A stretch of 64,000 nt of DNA from positions 186,001 through 250,000 of the forward strand of contig NZ_JAUHQA010000001.1 of NCBI RefSeq assembly GCF_030418295.1, given 5' to 3'. Positions 1 through 8,063 of this stretch are shown here, one piece after another. The translations under genes and the position numbers were made by a program. Each line of letters opens with the position of its first letter. The stretch's first letter is position 1. A model generated the notes under the pieces. That model ran no database searches, was not told the origin of the DNA, and was given only the letters and a program-made list of their open reading frames with translations. The stretch comes from Demequina muriae. Its GTDB lineage: Bacteria > Actinomycetota > Actinomycetes > Actinomycetales > Demequinaceae.

Positions 1-157
1 AGGTGTCGATCGAGACCCGTTCGAACTGTCCACTCGCCACCGTCAGTCCGATCGCACTGGTGAGCATCTGGAGCACGATCATGGCCGCCACCGCCCACAC
101 GGCGAACGTGTACGCGCGAGAACGCGTCAGCGTCCCGTCCTTGGGGCTCCGGAGCAT
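1..157 (-). CDS. Diguanylate cyclase-like membrane sensor, N-terminal fragment (cut by window edge)
   Basis: The visible 52 codons begin MLRSPKDGTLTRSRAY and continue through one hydrophobic segment to QFERVSIDT. This closely matches the first 52 residues of the next gene (residues 1-51, MLRRPKDTSFARSRAY to QFERVSIDT), so it is a tandem paralogue of that membrane-anchored GGDEF protein. The start is supported by a TACGCT -10 element six bases upstream, a leaderless arrangement. The Cache and GGDEF parts would lie left of the window, so enzymatic function is inferred only from the paralogue. Confidence 0.75.
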   Translation of the reverse strand, partial: MLRSPKDGTLTRSRAYTFAVWAVAAMIVLQMLTSAIGLTVASGQFERVSIDT

Positions 158-169
158 GGGTCCAGCGTA
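158..169 (-). promoter_or_regulatory. Leaderless -10 element for the partial cyclase gene
   Basis: TACGCT lies six bases before the ATG, so transcription probably starts at the start codon. The fit is by pattern only. Confidence 0.4.
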
Positions 170-240
170 CGGACGAGCGGCGGCGGCCACCCGATCCGTT
201 CATGACGACTTGGTCACTCCTGAGCCACGCTTGTGGCTGC

Positions 241-1887
241 TCAGTCACCGCGACTGTCGGGGTCGGCGTCCGGTGCGGCCAGTCGCCTGTCGACGTCGCC
301 TCCGCCCTCCGCCGCTGCGTAGACACGGCCCTTCTGAATCCGCTTGCCCTCGACCAAAGCCTTGTCCGCGTAGGCCACGAGCAGCTCGACATCCGCCGCA
401 TCCGGGCCGCCGGTCGTGTAGCCGGCGGTGACACCCACGCCGTCCGAGCCTTCGACGCGGGTGTGGATCTCGTGCTCGATTGCGTCACGCACTCGCTGGG
501 CCACGCGCAGCGGCTGATCTCCCGCGCGAAGCACGTGCAGCACCGCGAACTCGTCCCCGCCGGTGCGTGCCGTCAGGTCGCCAGCGCGGGCGGCACCTGT
601 CATGCCGGCCGCGACGGCGGTCAGCGCCTGGTCCCCCGCACCGTGCCCGTGGTCGTCATTGAGGCTCTTGAACGCGTCAAGGTCCAGCACCGTCACCATC
701 AGCACGTCTCCGCGATCGACGGCTCGTGCCGCTATCAGCGCGCCGCGACGGAAGAACTCGCGGCGGTTGAGCAGGCCCGTCAGCGGGTCGGTCATCGCGC
801 GCTCGCGCATCCTGCTCAAGGGCCGTCTCACCCACCACACGACTCCCGCGGCGATCACGACGATGGCGAACGAGAACCCGGTGATCCACAGCACGATCGT
901 GCCGAGGGCGCCCAGACCTGCGGACAGTTCGTCGTCCGAGGCACGTATGTGGAGGCGCCAGGGCAGTGTCTCCTCGGTCGTGAACGAGCGGTCGAGCACG
1001 ATCTCATCAAAGTCGCGACTGAACCGGGCATTGCCGGGCGCGACGAGCACGGGATCGATCCCCAGCCCGATGTCCGGGGCGCGCGCCACGGTTCCCTTCG
1101 CCTCGACGACGGCTGCGATCTGCGCCCGATAGTCGCTCGGCGCCCCGATGATCTGCAGTTGCTGCGTCAGCACGAAGGCCTCCGCACCGTCGCCATATGG
1201 CAGGCCATCGAGCACGTCGCCGAGCCCGTTGAGGTCGAGATCGGCGCCGACCACAGCCACTACCTCGTTCGCCTCGCGAGCGGCACGGGCCGTCGACACC
1301 AGCGTCTCTCCACTGAAGTAGTCCACGAACGGGTGGCTCCATCGGGTCTCGTGCGCCGTCAGTCCCGTCACGTACCACGGCCGGGTACGGGGTTCATAGT
1401 CCGAGGACACCGTGTGGCTCGACAGCAGAGTGTACGAACCGTCGTAGACCCGAGTGGTCATCTCGGGGCCGAGGCCACCGCCACCTCGCTGCGAGCGGAA
1501 GGAGCCGCCCTCGCGGCGCAGCACCAGGAACTCACCGTCGACCCATCCCGCGTAGACGGCCCGAACCGAAGGCTCGCGCATCAGCCGCTGGTACATCGAG
1601 AACTCCAACGCAGCGCGGTCCACGTCGGCGCCGAGGATCTCGATCTCGCTGGCCGTGCCTTCGGAGACGTCCCGCGCGCCCTCTGCGAACCGCGCGACCC
1701 GCTCGGCCGTCAGCTCGCCCACGTACTCGAAGGTGTCGATTGACACGCGCTCGAACTGTCGGCCCGCCACGATGGCACCGGTCACGGTGGTGATCATCTG
1801 CAGCACGATGATGGTGACGATCAGCCCGACTGCCAACCCGTACGCACGCGACCGTGCGAAGGACGTGTCCTTGGGCCGTCGGAGCAT
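241..1887 (-). CDS. Membrane-bound diguanylate cyclase with extracellular Cache sensor domain
   Basis: Makes cyclic di-GMP from two GTP. The 548-residue protein has a transmembrane segment at about residues 18-42, a Cache-like ligand-sensing region at about 50-310 (with the family-typical PWYVTGL and FVDYFSGE stretches), a second membrane segment at about 328-352 and a C-terminal GGDEF domain from about 365. The catalytic GGDEF is at 443-447. RAGD at 434-437 lies exactly five residues before it, as an RxxD product-inhibition site should. A functional, feedback-inhibited cyclase is therefore expected; no EAL domain is present. The neighbour at the window edge is a paralogue. The start is supported by TAGCCT six bases upstream (leaderless). 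The ligand is unknown. Confidence 0.93.
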   Translation of the reverse strand: MLRRPKDTSFARSRAYGLAVGLIVTIIVLQMITTVTGAIVAGRQFERVSIDTFEYVGELTAERVARFAEGARDVSEGTASEIEILGADVDRAALEFSMYQRLMREPSVRAVYAGWVDGEFLVLRREGGSFRSQRGGGGLGPEMTTRVYDGSYTLLSSHTVSSDYEPRTRPWYVTGLTAHETRWSHPFVDYFSGETLVSTARAAREANEVVAVVGADLDLNGLGDVLDGLPYGDGAEAFVLTQQLQIIGAPSDYRAQIAAVVEAKGTVARAPDIGLGIDPVLVAPGNARFSRDFDEIVLDRSFTTEETLPWRLHIRASDDELSAGLGALGTIVLWITGFSFAIVVIAAGVVWWVRRPLSRMRERAMTDPLTGLLNRREFFRRGALIAARAVDRGDVLMVTVLDLDAFKSLNDDHGHGAGDQALTAVAAGMTGAARAGDLTARTGGDEFAVLHVLRAGDQPLRVAQRVRDAIEHEIHTRVEGSDGVGVTAGYTTGGPDAADVELLVAYADKALVEGKRIQKGRVYAAAEGGGDVDRRLAAPDADPDSRGD

Positions 1888-1899
1888 CCGACAAGGCTA
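1888..1899 (-). promoter_or_regulatory. Leaderless -10 element of the diguanylate cyclase
   Basis: TAGCCT at 1894-1899 on the minus strand is separated by six bases from the ATG, the spacing expected for a leaderless transcript. Confidence 0.45.
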
Positions 1900-1943
1900 C
1901 GGAAGGACGGTCGTCTCCTACGAGACCTGCGGTGTGGGCTTCG

Positions 1944-2786
1944 TCACGCCTGGCGATGCGCGGCTGCAGAGGCGTACAGACAGACGGACGCCGCGGTGGC
2001 CAGGTTCAGGCTCTCGGCGCGGCCATAGATGGGGATGCGCACCACCTCGTCGGCGAGGTCTCGCTCGTCGGCAGACAGGCCCCAGGCCTCGTTGCCCAGC
2101 ACCCATGCGGTGGGAACCGCCAGCGCCTCGGCATCCGCTCCCGGGCCACCGAGGGTGACAGTGCCCGCGCCGTCAGCGGCGAGGACGCGCAATCCCGCAT
2201 CCTGCAGCTCGACGATCGCGTCGAGCAGCGGAAGCGCGCGCACGACGGGCAGATGGAACAGGCTCCCGGCGGCGCTGCGCACCACCTTGGGATTCGACGG
2301 GTCCACGCACTCGCCGGCAAGGATCACGGCGTCGGCGCCAGCGGCATCGGCGGCGCGGATCGCGGCACCGGCGTTGCCGGGATCACGAACGTTGCTGAGG
2401 ACGGCGATCAGACGCGGGCTCTGCGCGAGCACGTCGTCCAGCGCGACGCCCGTCTCGTCGACGACGGCCAGGATCCCCTGGGCGTCGCCACTCATCGCGT
2501 GGAGGACGGCATCCGTGCCCAGGTGAACCCACCGCTCGGCGGCAAGCGCCTCGGCGACGATCTCGCGGTGACGCTCGAGCGCATCGGCGCTCACGTACAG
2601 GTCACGGACGCGTTCGGGCGCGAAGCGCACCACCTCGCGCACGGACTGCGGCCCTTCGACCAGCAGCACTCCGGCGCGGGAACGCGCAGAACGCCCCGCC
2701 AGCGCGGCGACCTTCTTGACCCGTTCCGCTCGAGGGTTCTCGAGCGTCAGGGTCAGGTCGTCGGGGCCGGCGGGGCGTCCTGTCAT
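1944..2786 (-). CDS. TrmH/SpoU-family 2'-O-ribose RNA methyltransferase
   Basis: Predicted SAM-dependent methyltransferase acting on rRNA or tRNA ribose. The 280-residue protein has an N-terminal substrate-binding region (about 1-110, with LVEGPQSVREV) and a C-terminal SPOUT knot domain. The three family motifs are clear: NVRDPGNAG, WVLGNEAWGL, and IPIYGRAESLNLATAASV near the end. It follows rplT by 11 bases, so it is the last gene of the infC-rpmI-rplT operon, a common place for 23S rRNA methyltransferases of this family in actinobacteria. The exact target nucleotide cannot be read from the sequence. Confidence 0.92.
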   Translation of the reverse strand: MTGRPAGPDDLTLTLENPRAERVKKVAALAGRSARSRAGVLLVEGPQSVREVVRFAPERVRDLYVSADALERHREIVAEALAAERWVHLGTDAVLHAMSGDAQGILAVVDETGVALDDVLAQSPRLIAVLSNVRDPGNAGAAIRAADAAGADAVILAGECVDPSNPKVVRSAAGSLFHLPVVRALPLLDAIVELQDAGLRVLAADGAGTVTLGGPGADAEALAVPTAWVLGNEAWGLSADERDLADEVVRIPIYGRAESLNLATAASVCLYASAAAHRQA

Positions 2787-2797
2787 GCGACGTGCGC

Positions 2798-3178
2798 TTA
2801 CGCGGCGGGCGCGTTCACGTCCTCGGGGAGCGCCTTCTTGGCGGTCTCCACGAGAACGGCGAAGGCGGCTCCGTCGTGCACCGCGAGCTCAGCGAGCATG
2901 CGGCGGTCCACCTCGACACCAGCGGCCTTGAGGCCCTGGATGAGGCGGTTGTAGGTCATGCCGTTGGCGCGAGCCGCGGCGTTGATGCGCTGGATCCACA
3001 GCTTGCGGAAGTCGCCCTTGCGCTTGCGACGGTCGTTGTAGCTGTAGACCATCGAGTGGGTGACCTGCTCCTTCGCCTTACGGTAAAGGCGCGAGCGCTG
3101 GCCCCGGTATCCCTGGGCCCTCTCGAGGGTACTGCGGCGCTTCTTCTGGGCGTTGACCGCCCGCTTGACGCGTGCCAT
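2798..3178 (-). CDS. rplT: 50S ribosomal protein L20
   Basis: Large-subunit protein needed early in 50S assembly, where it binds 23S rRNA; in some bacteria it also represses its own operon. The 126-residue, strongly basic sequence begins [20 protein letters not shown] and contains the conserved [11 protein letters not shown] and [16 protein letters not shown] stretches. Length is normal for the family. It is the third gene of infC-rpmI-rplT-trmH and starts 25 bases after rpmI. Confidence 0.98.
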   Translation of the reverse strand: MARVKRAVNAQKKRRSTLERAQGYRGQRSRLYRKAKEQVTHSMVYSYNDRRKRKGDFRKLWIQRINAAARANGMTYNRLIQGLKAAGVEVDRRMLAELAVHDGAAFAVLVETAKKALPEDVNAPAA

Positions 3179-3203
3179 GTTCTACTCCTTGATTCTCGGG
3201 CGC

Positions 3204-3398
3204 TTACTTGCCCAGCAGCTTCTTGATCTTCTTCGAGTCCGAATCCGACAGGATTGCGGGGACGGCGACACGACGCTTGCGCGACGACGTCTTCTCCTCG
3301 AACTTGTGCACGTTCATCGCGTGCGCGTGCTTCACCTTGCCGGTGCCGGTGAGCTTGAAGCGCTTCTTGGCGCCCGAGTGGGTCTTGTTCTTCGGCAT
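3204..3398 (-). CDS. rpmI: 50S ribosomal protein L35
   Basis: Small basic large-subunit protein of 64 residues, the usual length. It starts MPKNKTHSGAKKRFKLTGTG and contains VHKFEEKTSSRKRR. It lies between infC and rplT in the classical operon order and is preceded by an AAGGAAGG ribosome-binding site. Confidence 0.98.
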   Translation of the reverse strand: MPKNKTHSGAKKRFKLTGTGKVKHAHAMNVHKFEEKTSSRKRRVAVPAILSDSDSKKIKKLLGK

Positions 3399-3455
3399 GA
3401 CTGCCCTTCCTTACGTGATGCTCGCCCCACGTGGAGCGAACGGATAGTTCCCGGG

Positions 3456-4406
3456 CTACTCGCCGGACGTCTCGGTGTCGGTCTTCTTCGGTGCTGCAGG
3501 CTTGGCAGGCTTCGCAGCCGGCTTCGCCGTCGCCTTGGGCTTTGGAGCGGCCTTGGGCTTCGGGGCCGCCTTCGGCTTGGGAGCTGCCTTCGGCTCAGCA
3601 GGCTCCACGGGCTCCGTGGGCGCCTTGGGCTCCGCAGCCGCTTCCGGCTCCGCCGCCTCTTCGATCGTGGCAGCCTCGTCCACCTCTGCGGTGTCGTCGA
3701 CCTTCGCAGCGTTGTCAGCCTGCGCAGTGTCGTCGACCTTCGCAGCCGCCTGGGGCTCCGGAGCCTCGGCGACTGCCGGGGCCTCGTCGGCCTGAGGAGA
3801 CTTCTCAGCCTTGGCAGCCGCCCGCTCAGCACGATCCGCCTTGTCGGCGGCCTTGCGCTCCTCGCGGGCCTTGCGCTGCTCCTCCATGGCCTCGGCCTTC
3901 TTCTTCAGAGGGCCGAGCACGAGCGACATGTTGCGCCCCTCCTGGGACGGCATGTTCTCCACCACGCTGAGATCCTGTAGCTCGTCCGCCAGCTTCAGCA
4001 GCAGACGGCGACCCATCTCAGGACGCGACTGCTCGCGACCACGGAACATGATCGTGACCTTGACCTTGTCACCGCCCTTGAGGAAGCGGATGATGTGGCC
4101 CTTCTTGGTCTCGTAGTCGTGCTCATCGATCTTGAGACGGAACCGCATCTCCTTGATCTCAGTGTTCGCCTGGTTGCGCCGGGACTCGCGAGCCTTGACC
4201 GCCGCCTCATACTTGAACTTGCCGTAGTCCATGAGCTTGACGACGGGCGGGCGCGAGTTGGGCGCCACCTCGACGAGGTCGAGGTCCGACTCCTGCGCGA
4301 GGCGGGTCGCGTCCTCGATCCGGACGATTCCGACCTGCTCACCGTTCGGTCCGACCAAGCGGACCTCAGGAACGCGGATGCGCTCATTGATACGGGGCTC
4401 GTTGAT
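3456..4406 (-). CDS. infC: Translation initiation factor IF-3 with AUC start codon and long acidic/Pro-Lys tail
   Basis: Binds the 30S subunit and checks start-codon selection. The start is placed at AUC (4404-4406), not at the in-frame upstream ATG. A perfect AGAAGGAG ribosome-binding site precedes AUC by six bases, and the protein then reads [17 protein letters not shown], the normal IF-3 N terminus. Non-AUG starts (AUU or AUC) are characteristic of infC and allow IF-3 to repress its own translation. The two IF-3 domains occupy about residues 1-180; the catalytically important [10 protein letters not shown] stretch is present. The remaining roughly 130 residues form a low-complexity Ala/Glu/Pro/Lys tail with three KAAPKP-type repeats, an extension seen in several actinobacteria. 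First gene of infC-rpmI-rplT-trmH. Confidence 0.95.
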   Translation of the reverse strand: MNEPRINERIRVPEVRLVGPNGEQVGIVRIEDATRLAQESDLDLVEVAPNSRPPVVKLMDYGKFKYEAAVKARESRRNQANTEIKEMRFRLKIDEHDYETKKGHIIRFLKGGDKVKVTIMFRGREQSRPEMGRRLLLKLADELQDLSVVENMPSQEGRNMSLVLGPLKKKAEAMEEQRKAREERKAADKADRAERAAAKAEKSPQADEAPAVAEAPEPQAAAKVDDTAQADNAAKVDDTAEVDEAATIEEAAEPEAAAEPKAPTEPVEPAEPKAAPKPKAAPKPKAAPKPKATAKPAAKPAKPAAPKKTDTETSGE

Positions 4407-4439
4407 GGGTGGCTCCTTCTGTCGAATCTGCTGCCGCCG

Positions 4440-4479
4440 GGCAAGAAAAAAGGCCCCTGCTCGAACACGAGCGGAGGCC
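4440..4479 (-). terminator. Intrinsic terminator or attenuator in the infC leader
   Basis: On the minus strand, GGCCTCCGCTCG pairs with CGAGCAGGGGCC across a TGTT loop (one mismatch and one G-U pair) and is followed at once by TTTTTTCTT. The hairpin lies about 25 bases upstream of the infC ribosome-binding site and inside its leader, so it should act as a transcription attenuator for the infC-rpmI-rplT operon. Leader regulation of this operon by L20 or IF-3 is known in other bacteria; the effector here is not shown by the sequence. Confidence 0.75.
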
Positions 4480-4615
4480 ACCGGGTCCACGACCGCCGCG
4501 TTGCGCAAGAAGCGCTGCGACTGCCGTGACCAGACCCTGGCCCATATGCTGGCCCGAGGGTGGGAGGTGGACTCCACTTGTGCGCTGGGAAGTGATCCCC
4601 AGCCGGTCAGTCACC

Positions 4616-4627
4616 TAGGGTACCACC
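4616..4627 (+). promoter_or_regulatory. Leaderless -10 element for the DUF1844 gene
   Basis: TAGGGT at 4616-4621 is followed by six bases and the ATG at 4628, with no ribosome-binding site between them. Confidence 0.5.
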
Positions 4628-4999
4628 ATGAGCGACAATCGTGCAGGAACGGACTCCGACCCCCCGGGCCTGGCGTCGACATCGGCGGCCAGGGACATGG
4701 CGGAGGTCAGCGCCGTCGAGCTGATCACCACTGTAGGCGTGCATCTGATGAGCGCTGCCGCCCTCCGATGTGGGCTCGCCGAGGACGGCGAGGAGCACCA
4801 GGACCTCGACGAGGCGCGCAAGCTGATCGAGGCGCTGGCCGGCCTCATCACTGCATCGGCACCCGACCTGGGCAACACCCACGCGCGCGCGCTGCGTGAC
4901 GGACTGCGGAGCGTACAGTTGGCATTCCGGGAGGCGTCGGCCATTCCGGACGCGCCCGGCGAGGGCCCGGGCGAGAAGTACACGGGGGCGGTCACGTAG
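4628..4999 (+). CDS. DUF1844 domain protein
   Basis: Small protein of 123 residues of unknown function. The core AEVSAVELITTVGVHLMSAAA followed by a helical region with DEARKLIEALAGLI matches the DUF1844 pattern, in which this family is typically encoded divergently from infC in actinobacteria, as here. It appears cytosolic, largely helical, with no membrane segment. The next gene starts three bases after its stop, so the two are probably co-transcribed from the leaderless promoter. Confidence 0.85.
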   Translation: MSDNRAGTDSDPPGLASTSAARDMAEVSAVELITTVGVHLMSAAALRCGLAEDGEEHQDLDEARKLIEALAGLITASAPDLGNTHARALRDGLRSVQLAFREASAIPDAPGEGPGEKYTGAVT

Positions 5000-5002
5000 G
5001 GA

Positions 5003-5935
5003 ATGAGCACCGATACCGATGACTACGGGCACGGGCGTCGCAGAAGCGACCGCGCGGGCGCGGAGCCTGCGGTAGACGAGGCCCCCCGCACCGCCGCGCG
5101 GCCCGACCCTGACATCGACGACTCGACTCTCCTGGATCCCGAGCAGATCCGCGTCCGCAGTGACGGCCCGGCCCCCGCATCGGCCCCGTGGCGCACCGGT
5201 CTCGAGGACAGCGACGACGGCACCCCGGAGGGCGAGGACGAGTCCGACGCCTCCGAGGCCGACGAGACGGACGACCCCGCGACCACCCCGATCGCCCTCC
5301 CTGTCTCACCCCCCACGCGCAGCCGCAAGCGGATCGACGGCGGCGTCCGCGAGGTCGCGAATGCGCAGCGACGCCGACGCTCGGATGGATTGGTCGACCG
5401 CGAGCCCGCCCCACGCCGCACGCCGGGCCGGCGCGGGTGGATCGCCGCCACGATCGTGTTCGTGCTGCTCTTCGGCGGCGCGGCCGCCCTCGACTGGTAC
5501 CTGTGGAACACCTCCGACGAGTGGGAGGAGCGCGCCGAGATGCTCACGGCCGTCAACTATGACCTGGGCGAACGCCTCTCGTCGGAGCAGCAGACCACGC
5601 TTCAGCTGACGTCCGAGATCGACCTGCTCACCCAGCAGCTCGCGACCTCGAACCAGAAGGTCACGGACCTGAGCTCGGAGAAGGCCAGCGCCGTCGACGA
5701 GTCGGCGGTCTACCAGCAGGAGATCGACGCGCTCGAGACCAGCGTCTCGAGCGCAGCGGGCGTGGCGAACGCCCTGCACCGCTGCGTCGACGGGCAGCAG
5801 GAGCTCGTGACCTACCTGCGCGACGCCGAGAACTACGAGCCGGAGGAGCTCGAGGACTTCTCGGAGAGCGTCCGCGACCTGTGCGCCGAGGCCGAAGGCG
5901 CGAACGACCGGCTCCAGGAAGCGCTGAACGAATGA
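5003..5935 (+). CDS. Membrane-anchored coiled-coil protein with paired C-terminal cysteines (module copy 1)
   Basis: I do not recognise a named family. The 310-residue protein has a long charged, disordered N-terminal cytosolic part (1-143), one membrane segment (about 145-165), then an outside region predicted to be coiled coil (about 172-255, with repeated SEQQTT/SEIDLL/SEKAS-type heptads) and a small helical C-terminal domain. That domain contains Cys261 and Cys294, with EL-x2-YL after the first. The downstream protein at 6742 has the same layout and the same 33-residue cysteine spacing. Its stop overlaps the start of a secreted protease (ATGA), so the two are translationally coupled and probably work together at the membrane surface. 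Confidence 0.85.
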   Translation: MSTDTDDYGHGRRRSDRAGAEPAVDEAPRTAARPDPDIDDSTLLDPEQIRVRSDGPAPASAPWRTGLEDSDDGTPEGEDESDASEADETDDPATTPIALPVSPPTRSRKRIDGGVREVANAQRRRRSDGLVDREPAPRRTPGRRGWIAATIVFVLLFGGAAALDWYLWNTSDEWEERAEMLTAVNYDLGERLSSEQQTTLQLTSEIDLLTQQLATSNQKVTDLSSEKASAVDESAVYQQEIDALETSVSSAAGVANALHRCVDGQQELVTYLRDAENYEPEELEDFSESVRDLCAEAEGANDRLQEALNE

Positions 5936-6684
5936 CCGGCCGTCCCCTCGCCGCCGCACGCCGCGGGCTCGCCCTGGCGGTCGCATCGGCCCTCGCCCTG
6001 AGCGGCTGCGCCGCGCTCCCCCACCCGCCGGCGCCCATGCCGTCCGACTGGGTGCCCGCCCCCACCGCGACCCCCGTCACCTCGAGCGTGGGCCTGTCCC
6101 CCGACGGCTTCTCGGCCGCGCAGCGCATGACCGTGCGCGTGCGCAACATCGGATGCGGATTCGTGAAGACCGGCACCGGCTTCGCTCTCGACGCGTTCAC
6201 GCTGGTCACCAACCGCCACGTGATCGACGACTCTCAGAACATCCAGGTCTCGACGCACGACGGCCGGTCCATCGATGCCACCGCCGCGTCGAGCACCACC
6301 GTCGCGGATATCGCGATCATCACCACTCAGGAGTCCCTGGGCGGGGCCTTCGCCGCGCGCGCCGAGGAGGACCCCCAGGAGGGCGACGTCATCACGGTGG
6401 TGGGCTACCCCAACGGCGGCAAGCTCACGACCGTCTCCGGCGTGGTGCTGGGCCCGGTGCAGGACCCGCTCGGCTCCGCCGTCGACACGGTGCTCGCCAC
6501 CACGGCCGTCGTCGAGCCCGGATCCTCCGGTTCGCCGGTACTGAACGACGCCGGTGACGTGGTGGGCGTGGTCTACGCGAAGAACGACTCCAACCAGAGC
6601 TTCATCGTGCCGGTCTCCGTGCTCAACACCCTGCTGGCGCAGCCCGCGCTGCTGGTGCCCGAGCCCGTCGACTGCGACGCGTAG
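5932..6684 (+). CDS. Trypsin-like serine protease lipoprotein (module copy 1)
   Basis: Predicted secreted, lipid-anchored S1-type protease of 250 residues. The start is the ATG overlapping the previous stop. The signal peptide ends in the lipobox LALSGC, with Cys26 as the lipidation site. The catalytic triad is visible as His96 (TNRHVID), Asp126 (VADIAII) and Ser199 (GSSGSPV). Cys75 and Cys248 could form a disulfide joining the two ends of the mature domain. No PDZ domain is present, unlike HtrA proteases. The substrate may be, or may be presented by, the coupled coiled-coil partner; that is inference. Confidence 0.88.
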   Translation: MTGRPLAAARRGLALAVASALALSGCAALPHPPAPMPSDWVPAPTATPVTSSVGLSPDGFSAAQRMTVRVRNIGCGFVKTGTGFALDAFTLVTNRHVIDDSQNIQVSTHDGRSIDATAASSTTVADIAIITTQESLGGAFAARAEEDPQEGDVITVVGYPNGGKLTTVSGVVLGPVQDPLGSAVDTVLATTAVVEPGSSGSPVLNDAGDVVGVVYAKNDSNQSFIVPVSVLNTLLAQPALLVPEPVDCDA

Positions 6685-6696
6685 AAGCGCTCGCGC

Positions 6697-6702
6697 TACT
6701 AT
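6697..6702 (+). promoter_or_regulatory. Possible -10 element for module copy 2
   Basis: TACTAT lies in the 57-base gap between the two modules, followed by a GAGGAGG ribosome-binding site before the GTG at 6742. It suggests that the second module can be expressed separately. Confidence 0.3.
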
Positions 6703-6741
6703 CACCGCCTGACAGCCGGCCCTGTCCGAGGAGGAGCGACC

Positions 6742-7299
6742 GTGGAGCATCCGGACCAGTGGGATTCGAGAGAGATCGAGACCACCGATTCCACGGCGCC
6801 AGCCGAGACCGTTCCCGCGCGACCCCGCCGCACACGCCGCGCCGCGCGAGCGATCGCGTGGACCGTCGCCGGGGCCGGAGTCGCGGCGCTGACCGGGCTG
6901 AGCGGCTACCTCTGGATCACTCAGTCCCAGTGGCAGGACCAGAACGACGAGCTCCGGGCGGAGGCGCTCGAGCTGGGCGCTCAGCTCGCCACCGCCACCG
7001 CAGAGCTCGAGAGCACGGCGGCTGAGCTGAGCACCGCCCAGTCGCACCTCATCGTCGCGAAGGAGAAGGTCTCGACGCTCGCGGACCAGGACGCCAACGC
7101 GACCGACGACCTGACGTACGCGGAGGACATGGTCGAGCAGTTCCGGTCCTGCGCGGACGAGCGCGAGGAGCTCATCGGCTACCTCAAGCAGTCGTCCCGC
7201 TACACCGCGTCGAGCCTGCGCGAGGCCGAACGCAGCATCGACGAGTTCTGCGACGGCCTCGACAGCGCGTGGACCGAGCACCTGGACGCGCAGGAGTGA
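6742..7299 (+). CDS. Membrane-anchored coiled-coil protein with paired C-terminal cysteines (module copy 2)
   Basis: Unnamed family; paralogue of the gene at 5003 with a much shorter cytosolic part. The 185-residue protein has a basic N terminus with RPRRTRRAARA before a membrane segment at about 39-59, a coiled coil at about 62-130 (rich in AELEST/AELSTA heptads) and the same small C-terminal domain. Cys137 and Cys170 are 33 residues apart, exactly as in copy 1. The GTG start follows a strong GAGGAGG ribosome-binding site. Its stop overlaps the GTG of the next protease gene, repeating the coupling seen in copy 1. Confidence 0.85.
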   Translation: MEHPDQWDSREIETTDSTAPAETVPARPRRTRRAARAIAWTVAGAGVAALTGLSGYLWITQSQWQDQNDELRAEALELGAQLATATAELESTAAELSTAQSHLIVAKEKVSTLADQDANATDDLTYAEDMVEQFRSCADEREELIGYLKQSSRYTASSLREAERSIDEFCDGLDSAWTEHLDAQE

Positions 7300-8036
7300 C
7301 CGGACGGTCCCGCACGCGCGTGGCCGCGGCCGCCGCCGTCGCCGCCCTCACGCTGAGCGCCTGCGCCGCACTGCCGACGGCCCCGCCGCCGCTCCCCGAC
7401 ACCTTCGTCCCCGAGGTCGCGGCGGCGACGCCCGGGCCCGCGATCCCCGTGGGAGACGACGGCTTCACCTCCGTCGAGCGGATCGCGCTGCGCGTGTCCG
7501 TCATGACCTGCGAGAAGTACGGCAACGGCTCGGCGTGGGTGCTCGACGAGAACACCGCGGTGACGAACCGGCACGTGATCGAAGGCGCGCTCGAGATCGG
7601 TCTCACCAGCTACGACGGGCGTCACTACACCGCCACGTCGTCCGTGCTGTCCGAGACCGCCGACCTGGCGCTGGTCCACATCGACGGCACGTTCCCGGAG
7701 ACCGCGAGCATCGCGGACAGCGGCCCCGCTGCCCGTGATGTGCTTCACGTGGTCGGCTACCCCGAGGGTGGCCGGCTCACCAGCACGGCCGGTTCCTACA
7801 CGGGCACGACGCCGGAGACCATCGAGACGGGCCAGGACGACGTCTACGAGCTCGACGCCCCCATCGAGCCAGGCAACTCCGGCTCCCCCGTGGTCGACGA
7901 GGTGGGGGACGTGGTGGGAGTGGCGTACGCCGCCGGCGCGGCAGGGTGGTCGTATGCGGTCACGCTGGACTCTCTCACCCACTTCCTCGAGACCGAGTCG
8001 GCGCAGGTGCCCAACGAGGCCGAATGCGAGTGGTGA
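7296..8036 (+). CDS. Trypsin-like serine protease lipoprotein (module copy 2)
   Basis: Paralogue of the protease at 5932, 246 residues from the GTG that overlaps the preceding stop (GTGA). The lipobox is LTLSAC with Cys23. The triad is His93 (TNRHVIE), Asp123 (TADLALV) and Ser195 (GNSGSPV). Cys72 and Cys244 occupy the same positions near the two ends of the domain as in copy 1. Sequence divergence outside the motifs is large, so the duplication is old and both copies appear maintained as active enzymes. Confidence 0.88.
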   Translation: MTGRSRTRVAAAAAVAALTLSACAALPTAPPPLPDTFVPEVAAATPGPAIPVGDDGFTSVERIALRVSVMTCEKYGNGSAWVLDENTAVTNRHVIEGALEIGLTSYDGRHYTATSSVLSETADLALVHIDGTFPETASIADSGPAARDVLHVVGYPEGGRLTSTAGSYTGTTPETIETGQDDVYELDAPIEPGNSGSPVVDEVGDVVGVAYAAGAAGWSYAVTLDSLTHFLETESAQVPNEAECEW

Positions 8037-8063
8037 CCGGCTGACATCGCTGCGCGCCGGCGC

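Noticed and set aside
222..238. AGCCAC/GTGGCT hairpin near the end of the left cyclase region
   Set aside because: Only six pairs and no U-run; too weak to call a terminator.
202..1743. Plus-strand frame opposite the diguanylate cyclase
   Set aside because: The minus strand has a complete GGDEF protein with correct motifs; the plus frame is its shadow.
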